Assembly (NCBI GenBank): GCA_036877525.1
Contig: JAZGTH010000122.1
Coordinates: 312,501-376,500, forward strand
Length of the DNA: 64,000 nucleotides
Direction: 5' to 3'
Source: Chromobotia macracanthus
Lineage: Eukaryota; Chordata; Actinopteri; Cypriniformes; Botiidae
Shown here piece by piece: positions 57,620-64,000 of this stretch. The translations under genes and the position numbers were made by a program. Below the pieces are notes generated by a model. That model saw only the letters and a program-made list of their open reading frames with translations. It did not search any database and was not told where the DNA came from. Numbering within the stretch: position 1 is the first letter of the stretch; each line of letters opens with the position of its first letter.

Positions 57620-58376
57620 ACCCTAAAGTCCAAATTCCAAAGCGCAAAAAACAACTGCTGGATGAAATGCAAAGTTACACAAACAGCCTTAATAAATCAT
57701 CATCACCCATGGACCTAAACTACACCCAAAGAGATCCCTAAAGACGGACAACCAGAAGAGGCCATCAGTATTATCTCACATGCTTATTGCAACATGTTTG
57801 TGAACAAAGAGAAGTTAGTTAAGATTAGCAATGACAACATCAATAATAACAATCCTTCTCATTATGTCAAAATCCAACACAAGAGTCCAGCTATACCTTA
57901 TCTCACACTCAGCCAAGTGTTTCAGCTCAAGGACATCTCATTCATTCCACGACAAGCTGTCTCACCCAGTCCTGATGCTCCATTGCCAACCACGACAACA
58001 AGCCAGCAACCCACATTATTTACAGCATGTATTATAACTTCCCACAATCCTCAAGTCCAAGCCAGGGAACCCCTCCTCCTCTGAGCTGTCCATCCAATTA
58101 CAAAAGTTATTCCACTCAGACATCTTATCCGTGAAGACTAAACCCTGGTGTTAAAGTTCTGAAAGTTTATGAAAGTGCCTCATTTGTTATAGGATGATTG
58201 TTTGGTTTGACAAACAGAAAATGAAAAAGCAAAACAATCAGCATGTGTGGGAGTCATTCTCACAGTGCTTCAGTCCAGCTGTTAAAGAAGTCATTGAATT
58301 CGCCAAGAACATTCCAGGTTTTCAGGCTCTTGACTAACATGATCAGGTCATGCTGCTGAAGGCTGGAACCTTTCAG
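57620..58376 (+). pseudogene. Rev-erb (NR1D) nuclear receptor exon: hinge and start of ligand-binding domain
   Basis: The post-zinc-finger block reads IPKRKKQLLDEMQSYTN (57635-57690). Then come PEEAISIISHAYCNMFVN and, at the end, HVWESFSQCFSPAVKEVIEF and FAKNIPGFQALD...HDQVMLLKAGTFQ with a donor at 58377. Spacing and sequence fit the large hinge/LBD-start exon of Rev-erb receptors, haem-binding transcription repressors of the circadian clock. Frames shift near 57736 and near 58080. A TAA (58335-58337) lies inside the LBD start. The DNA-binding-domain exons and the rest of the LBD were not found. It is a relic of a duplicated nr1d gene; the paralogue is unresolved. Confidence 0.78.
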
Positions 58377-58605
58377 GTGAGAATCAACATCTATTGGCAT
58401 ATCAGCTCAGATCAGATCAGGTGTTTGAAACATAAAATTGCAGGTTATTTTTGGTACTTTTATTTACATATGATGAAGTCAAACTGATATTTCCCCTGAA
58501 ATCCGATCCAGCAGCTCAAATTATGAATTATTATCATAAACTTACCATTGTGAATCATAGTAAGGTAAGAGACAGTTTTGAACACTGATCTGTTATGTAC
58601 TTGCT

Positions 58606-58862
58606 CAATAACTGTCAGTCTTGGCCCAATGGTTAGAGTTGGACTTGCAACCCAAAGGTTGCAGGTTCGATTTCCACTGCCAACAGAAAACAACAAGTCA
58701 CCAGTTGCTCCCTGGGTGCTGCCGTGCTGCCCACTGCTCCTGGTGTGTTTTTTCATGACTAGCAGTGTGTGTGTTTACTCTTTACCAGCACGGGTTAAAT
58801 GCAGGTCACATCTCAAGTATGGGTTAGCAAACCTGAGAAATACATCACTTTCACTTTCTTAT
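58606..58862 (+). mobile_element. tRNA-derived SINE
   Basis: The tRNA-like head has an A box (TGGCCCAATGGTTAGAG) and B box (GGTTCGATTTCC), an RNA polymerase III promoter layout. The body and end (GGTTAAATGCAGGTCACAT, ACATCACTTTCACTTT) match the minus-strand copy at 21950-22245. Confidence 0.82.
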
Positions 58863-59164
58863 GGAACGTAAAATTTAGTTTAATTTATGACCCTGCTTTT
58901 TGAGCAATTCCTCCTCTTTATAAAAAAAAAAAATACACGCTACCATGTAGGCATATGGTGAACAGCAGCTCAAAGTCTCAGTGTTTTCTGTCTTCTATGG
59001 TGGAATAGGAACTGTTTAACTTTAAGAGGTTCAGTTTATTACCATGAATGTATTAACAAACATGACAATAACAATGAGCAAAATATTTGACAGCATTTAT
59101 TAACCTTTAATCCCATTAGTTCTTTGTGCATTAGCAAATGTAAACAGATAAAACTTTGGACTAA

Positions 59165-60030
59165 TGTTCTGTTTGTATTCATGCATTAGGATGAGTCACA
59201 ACTTATTGTGAACTTGTATGTATTTCAAACTCTGTCATATTTATTATCTAACAGATTGTCTTCTAATTTCCTATCAGACTGTGTATGTTGTGTAACCATA
59301 ACAGGCATGATAGGCTTTCTACAATAACCTGGATTAATATTTGCAATATGTGCCATCTGGCCATAAAACATGCAAATAAGGTGTTGAGTGAGACAAAGAA
59401 AGTTTTGCCTGCTTAACACCTATTGGTTGTTTTGGTTTCACTCTTCCCCCAAGGGGGGGTGGGGGGGATGGGGGGTGGGGGTTCAGCCTCTGGCTCAATC
59501 CCTTTGAGACATCACTTCTGTTTACTTCTTTGATCTTCGGATCTCAACGAACTTCAGCACATTTGAACCACTCAGGACTCTCTCTCCATGCGCATTTGGA
59601 TTCGCACTCTGCACTAGAGCTCAATGCAAGTATCCATTTTCTATACACATAGAATAGCTGCGCTAAGTTGTGCCCCCCCTTTATTAAGGTGATTCCACTG
59701 GTGATTCATTCAGAATGCTTATCTGATTTAACTTGTACAGGCTTAACATCCTCTCTCTCTCTCTCTCTCTCTGCTCTCTTTACCTTTGGTTATGTGTTTA
59801 ACGTGTGTATGTTTATGTCTAGTTATATGTTACATTTCCCCTGTAGTGTAGTTTAATAAACACCCATATGTATTCACTCTTGATTGTTGCTGCGTTTAAT
59901 GTTCACAAATAAGCTCACCTAAACTGTTCGATCTTTCTACATGCTCTAAAGTCCCACTAAAGTAGAGAAGCGTTGTTTGCAAGGCCAGACAAATAATGTT
60001 TCTTAGATTCAATAAGACCATGTATGCACT
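59165..60030 (+). mobile_element. 5' LTR of a second class I endogenous retrovirus
   Basis: It is homologous to the reverse complement of 7140-8250 along most of its length (e.g. AATAGCTGCG near 59655; GTTTAATAAACACCCATATG near 59850, including AATAAA). A CT microsatellite (59750-59772) and a strong G-run cluster (59453-59481) lie inside. It precedes gag/pro/pol-like sequence at 62290-64000 in the same orientation. No primer-binding site could be defined downstream, and the ends are approximate. Confidence 0.6.
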
Positions 60031-60146
60031 TGCTGGACGAATGCAAAAGCTGATTATTGTAATCATTCCTGCTGATCAGGTACTACAAAATATGTATATT
60101 TAATGTTAATTAATTATATATATTTTCCTTTGAGCTAAATGAACTG

Positions 60147-60222
60147 TTTCCATGAAGGAAATGGTGTTTCCTTTCCATGAAGGAAATGGTGTTTCCTTTC
60201 CATGAAGGAAATGGTGTTTCCA
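60147..60222. repeat. 25-bp tandem repeat, about three units
   Basis: The unit TTTCCATGAAGGAAATGGTG plus five bases is repeated three times almost perfectly. Each unit is itself partly self-complementary (GGAAA...TTTCC). Confidence 0.9.
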
Positions 60223-60615
60223 ATGAACCAACACAGTTACGTTGATTTGACATTCGATTTGATGTGTGTGTGTATATGTATATGCTGTAGAAGTTTTGTG
60301 CATTGCAAGTGTTACAAAATGCAATTTCACAGCTGTCAAGCTACATGATTAACTTAAAAGGCTTGAGCATCATAAAGGGTAATATTATTAGTCACATTTG
60401 CTACCTGTTGCCCTATAAATACTTTGAAGGGGTCTGGATGTGTGCTGATGAGATACTTTGCTAAGCTGGCCATGTTGGCTCTCTTAATCTATGTTAATTT
60501 TAAACACTTTTTTACAGACAGGCTTTGTCCATGTGTCTGCCCTAACAGTCGGCTATGTAAGAAAAATAGTGCTGCTTCATGCATTTGCTTTGTTGACAAG
60601 CTGTTGCACAAGTAC

Positions 60616-61632
60616 ATATACACTCCCCAGCCACTTTAATAGGTACACCTGTTCAATTGCTTGGTAACACAAATTGCTAATCAGCCAATCACATGGCAGC
60701 AACTCAATGCATTTTGGCATCTAGATGTGGTAAAGACGACTTGCTGAAGTTGAAACCGAGCATCAGAAAGGGGAAGAAAGAGGATTTAAGTGACTTTGAA
60801 TGTGGAATGGTTGTTGGTGCCAGACGGGCTTGTCTGAGTATTTCAAAAACATCTGATTTACAGGGATTGTAACGCACAACCATATCTAGGGTTTACAGAG
60901 AATGGTCAGAAAAAGAGAAAATATCCAGTGAGTGGCAGTTGTGTGGAAGAAAATGCCTTATTGATGTCAGAGGTCAGAGGAGAATAGACAGACTGGTTAG
61001 CGATGATAAAAAGGCAACAGTAACTTAAATAACCATTTGTTACAACCAAGGTATGCAGAATACCATCTATGAACGCACAACACGCCGAACCCTGAAGCAG
61101 AATTTGGCGTAAAGAACATGAAAGCATGGATCCATCCTGCCTCGTCTCAATGGTTCAGGCTGGTGGTGGTGGTGTAATGGTGTGGGGGATATTTTCTTGG
61201 CACACTTTGGGCCCCTTAGTACCAACTGAGCATTGTTTAAACACCATAGCCTACCTGAGTATTGTTGCTTTATGACTACAGTGTACTCGTCTTCTAATGG
61301 CTACTTCCAGCAGGATAATGCACGATGTCACAAAGCTCAGATCATCTCAGACTGGTTTCTTGAACATGACAATGAGTTCACTTTACTCACATGGCCTCCG
61401 CAGTCACCAGATCTCAATCCAATAGAGCACCTTTGAGATGTGGTGTAACGGGAGATTCGCATCATGGATGTGCAGCCGACAAATCTGCAGCAACTGCGTG
61501 ATGCTATCATGTCAATATGGACCACAATCTCTGAAGAAAGTTTCCAACACCTTGTTGAATCTATGACACAAAGAATTAAGGCAGTTCTGAAGGCAAAAGG
61601 AGGTCCAACCCGGTACTAGCAATGTGTATTTT
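60616..61632 (+). mobile_element. Tc1/mariner-like transposon, decayed
   Basis: The left end has TATACACTCCCCAGCCACTT and AATAGGTACACC, the terminus of a common teleost Tc1-like family. The transposase reads in several frames: YFQQDNARCHKAQIISDWF and WPPQSPDLNPIEHL (61380-61436, second catalytic Asp and the P-D-L-N-P-I-E box with Glu). KAVLKAKGGPTRY ends it at 61618. Stops occur early (e.g. 61027). The right terminal repeat is missing after CCCGGTACTAGCAATGTGTA. Its position puts it between the LTR and gag of the second retrovirus. Confidence 0.85.
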
Positions 61633-61954
61633 CTGCCATAATAAAAGCTGCAGTGCACATGTGATATGCTAAAATATTCACCTTTATTTCATGAACCTAT
61701 GGTTACAAATTTGTTTTTCAATAATATTTTTAATAATTTTCCTTGTATCTGAAGATTGGCAAATCACTTTCCTGCCCCTTACAACTGCAATATAGTTTTG
61801 TTTCAGATATAAAAAATTAAAGAAATAAAGTGTCATCTGCTTCAGACAGTTGTCAACATCATAGCACTGATGATTTTATTAATTTAAAATAAAAATAGAT
61901 ACTATGAGAAAAAAATATTATAATAATGGTCTTTTCACTGTCAGAAAAAATGTG

Positions 61955-62090
61955 CAAAATTTGTACCCTTAAGGGTACAATGGCTTGTCACCGGGGCAAT
62001 ACCCTCAAGGGTACCACCATTGTACCCTTTATCATGGGTACATATTGGTAGGCCAATACCATAATGTACCATAGTACCTCTAAATGTCCT
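61955..62090. repeat. Palindromic MITE-like repeat (GTACCCTTAAGGGTAC)
   Basis: A palindromic core GTACCCTTAAGGGTAC is followed by CAATGGCTTGTCACCGGGGC and further TACCCT/GGGTAC blocks. This is a common small cyprinid repeat with strong folding potential; its class is uncertain. Confidence 0.5.
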
Positions 62091-62104
62091 TACTAAAAAC
62101 CTCC

Positions 62105-62215
62105 CCATCTCCACCCTAGACTCCTCGTCTTTTCATTCATCTTTCCTCGTCTTTCCTCGTCTTTTCATTCACCCTAGACTCCTTGTCTTTTCACTCCTCA
62201 TCTTTTCATTCATGT
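62105..62215. repeat. Short tandem repeat of TCTTTTCATTCA/CTCGTCTTTCC units
   Basis: The imperfect units CCTCGTCTTTTCATTCA(C/T) and TAGACTCCTTGTCTTTTCA recur several times. Confidence 0.7.
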
Positions 62216-62289
62216 TTGTGATTGGCATCACAAACAGGACAAAACCTGTACCTGGTGTGCTGCAATTTAATGTGCCTACACAGTGGCTA

Positions 62290-62763
62290 GATCTATGGAA
62301 GATCTATGGCTAGATCTACGGAAATGGAAAAGTTAGAGTCTGGGGTAGAGGAATCCGATGATTGTAAAGTGCAAAATGTGCTCTTAAAATACTTAGAACA
62401 TCTAAAAAAGGAAAACCTTCTAAAGAGGTTTGAAATAGGGAACAATTATGGAAAACCTTGGACACTTGATCTTTTTAAAGTTTTTCAAAAACCATGAGAA
62501 AGAAACCCTCAGATGAGGTTGTGCACACTTTGATTTTGAAAGGCAGACAATTGAAGGGAATAATAGACAGGCAACAAAAGAAAGAATTGAAAGAAGCTCA
62601 TGATAGGGAAGTTCAAAGGCTGCAAAAGGCTGCTGATTTACTAACAGGGCAATTGAGAGTAGTAAATGGAAAACTCAAAAGTTTGGAGAAGCAAGTGGCT
62701 AAAGAAAAAGAACACTGGGCATCAGAATGTTGGAAAAAGAAGGTTGAAAGACAGAAAATCTAA
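62290..62763 (+). pseudogene. Retroviral gag-like remnant
   Basis: Two overlapping frames (62306-62497, 62494-62763) encode charged, helical sequence. The second has a coiled-coil pattern (LQKAADLLTGQLRVVNGKL, KSLEKQVAKEKEHW). By position before the protease it should be gag, but no zinc knuckle or capsid motif is recognisable. Confidence 0.45.
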
Positions 62764-62929
62764 AACCCCTAAGCCAAAATCTCTATCTGATCAATCTGAC
62801 GAGTCCCTCAGTGCAAAGTTTGCAAACTTGACTGTAGATTAGAAAAAAAGATTATTAGCAGGTGTCCAGACAATGAAAAACTAGAATGTTATTCCCTCCG
62901 TGCCCTGGACTGACCACCATCCTGATGGG

Positions 62930-64000
62930 TTTTATGCTACAGCTTTGATTCATGGGATTTCTTTTAATTTATTTTTTTTAATTGACAGGGGCTGAGATTG
63001 CAGAGCGGGCAGTGCTATGGGTAAAGTTGCTATGCTGAGAAAAACTATACCTATTATGATAACCATTGAGGGTATGGATGTATTGGCTGCAGTATGGGTC
63101 AGGCCAGTCGGACAGCCTCTACTTGGCCTTGACATACTGTGTAAACTACCAGGCAGTCTGCAGCTGCAGGGGAACACATTATTTTGGCTGAGACAGGTCA
63201 TTCCTACTAAGAAAAACACAGGAAAAAACACTCTCTGAGGAGAGTGTTCTGTACCCAGGCACCCTTCTGGCACCCTTCTTGGTCGACTGCTTAGAGGGAG
63301 TATGGCCTTATAGTAATGAGTTCTGTGCAATTCACTGGTAAAGTCCCCATACTACTTCCCAGTTTCTATTGGGAAAAGAAGCAGAGGAAGCGGCTGCTGA
63401 GGTAGTGCTAAAGTTTGAAAAACAGGGAATCATTTGAAAAACATCCTCTCGCAGCAACTCACCAATGTGGCCTGTAACGAAACCAAATGGTAAATAGAGG
63501 CTGACAATTGACTACAGAAGCGAACAAATATGCTGATAAAATGAAACCATTGGTAGCTGATCCTTCTGCTGTGTACTAGCTGATGCTACAATTTTTTCTG
63601 TAATATGCAATGGATTTTGGTGCAATGGATTTTGGTCAGTGCCCCTTCATGAATCCTGTCAGGATTGGTTCAGTTTCACATGCAATGGGCAAAATTACAC
63701 ATCAAGTAGATTACTGTAAGGTGCTGCATAACAGTCCCACAGTTTATCATGGGGCCCTAAAAGCAACATTAGACAAATGGGATGGACAGTCAACCTTAGT
63801 TTAGTAAATAGACAACATTTTGATTTGTAGTACTGATGTGAATACACACATGAGAGATATGGAAACGTTGCTTGACTTGCTGCATGCTAATGGTCACAGT
63901 TAGTTGAAACAAAGCTCAATGTGCAAAACCTTCAGCTGTTTTTCTAGGACAAGTGATATCTGCTCTGGGCCGACTCCCCTTGTCAAGTCGTACAGCTGCA
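62930..64000 (+). pseudogene. Retroviral protease and reverse transcriptase start, cut by window edge
   Basis: A protease-like active-site region lies at 62965-63000 (FFLIDRG; the expected D-T/S-G is damaged). It is followed by IEGMDVLAAVWVRPVGQPLLGLDIL (given as 63068-63142) in an open frame to 63238. RT sequence begins about 63360 (EAAAEVVLKFEKQGI in mixed frames), then PVTKPNGK near 63470 and NSPTVYHGALKATLDKW at 63715-63782. The Y-x-D-D position near 63800-63820 reads stop-I-D-N. Many stops show an old provirus; it continues past the right edge. The class I (gamma/epsilon-like) assignment rests on these blocks. Confidence 0.7.

Noticed and set aside
58606..58680. Possible tRNA gene
   Set aside because: A and B boxes are present, but the sequence continues as a SINE body shared with 21950-22245 and the cloverleaf is degenerate.

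Overview
This window reads as nuclear DNA of a teleost fish, most likely a cyprinid. It has short GT-AG exons of vertebrate gene families in a sea of AT-rich, repeat-laden DNA. The repeats are typical of cyprinids: DIRS1-like tyrosine-recombinase retrotransposons, L2/CR1-type and Rex1-like LINEs, tRNA-derived SINEs, hAT and Tc1 DNA transposons, and class I endogenous retroviruses. Family names rest on recognising translated motifs by eye; no database search was run.

Host genes. Positions 1-3006 (+) hold the last four coding exons of a znf740-like C2H2 zinc-finger gene, the only gene here that looks intact. The rest are relics: a TAAR-type receptor fragment (11945-12489, +), an unprocessed hnRNP A/B pseudogene with good splice sites but several frameshifts (18378-20410, +), a DUF4806-type pseudogene (51938-55329, +), and one large exon of a Rev-erb (nr1d) nuclear receptor with a nonsense codon and frame breaks (57620-58376, +).

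Mobile DNA, left to right. 7140-8460 (-) is a retroviral LTR with a little flanking internal sequence, cut by an L2 tail (8466-8872, -). 10218-17803 (+) is an old LINE whose ORF1 part and endonuclease/RT part are separated by about 4 kb holding a tyrosine-recombinase relic and the TAAR fragment. 20570-20920 is an inverted-repeat element related to DIRS termini. 21950-28320 is a mosaic of SINE, LINE and unclassified repeats with a 51-bp inverted repeat and a 118-bp dispersed duplication. 28490-34225 holds two DIRS fragments around a solo-LTR-like element.

35897-45937 (-) is a nearly complete class I provirus: two LTRs, a 4-bp target duplication, a tRNA-Leu-type primer site, polypurine tract, gag, protease, RT, RNase H, integrase and env. 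It is disabled by frame breaks and by an L2 inserted in env. Its env surface region carries features resembling an immunoglobulin V-type fold. 46062-50540 (-) is a DIRS element interrupted by a Rex1-like LINE. Past 59165 (+) comes a second, older retrovirus whose LTR matches the hidden one at 7140-8250; a Tc1 element sits in its leader, and its gag/pro/pol runs off the right edge.

The main interest is in nested insertions and gene decay. The best candidates for something new are the Ig-like region in the retroviral env and the receptor fragment inside a recombinase-type element. Neither is proven here.
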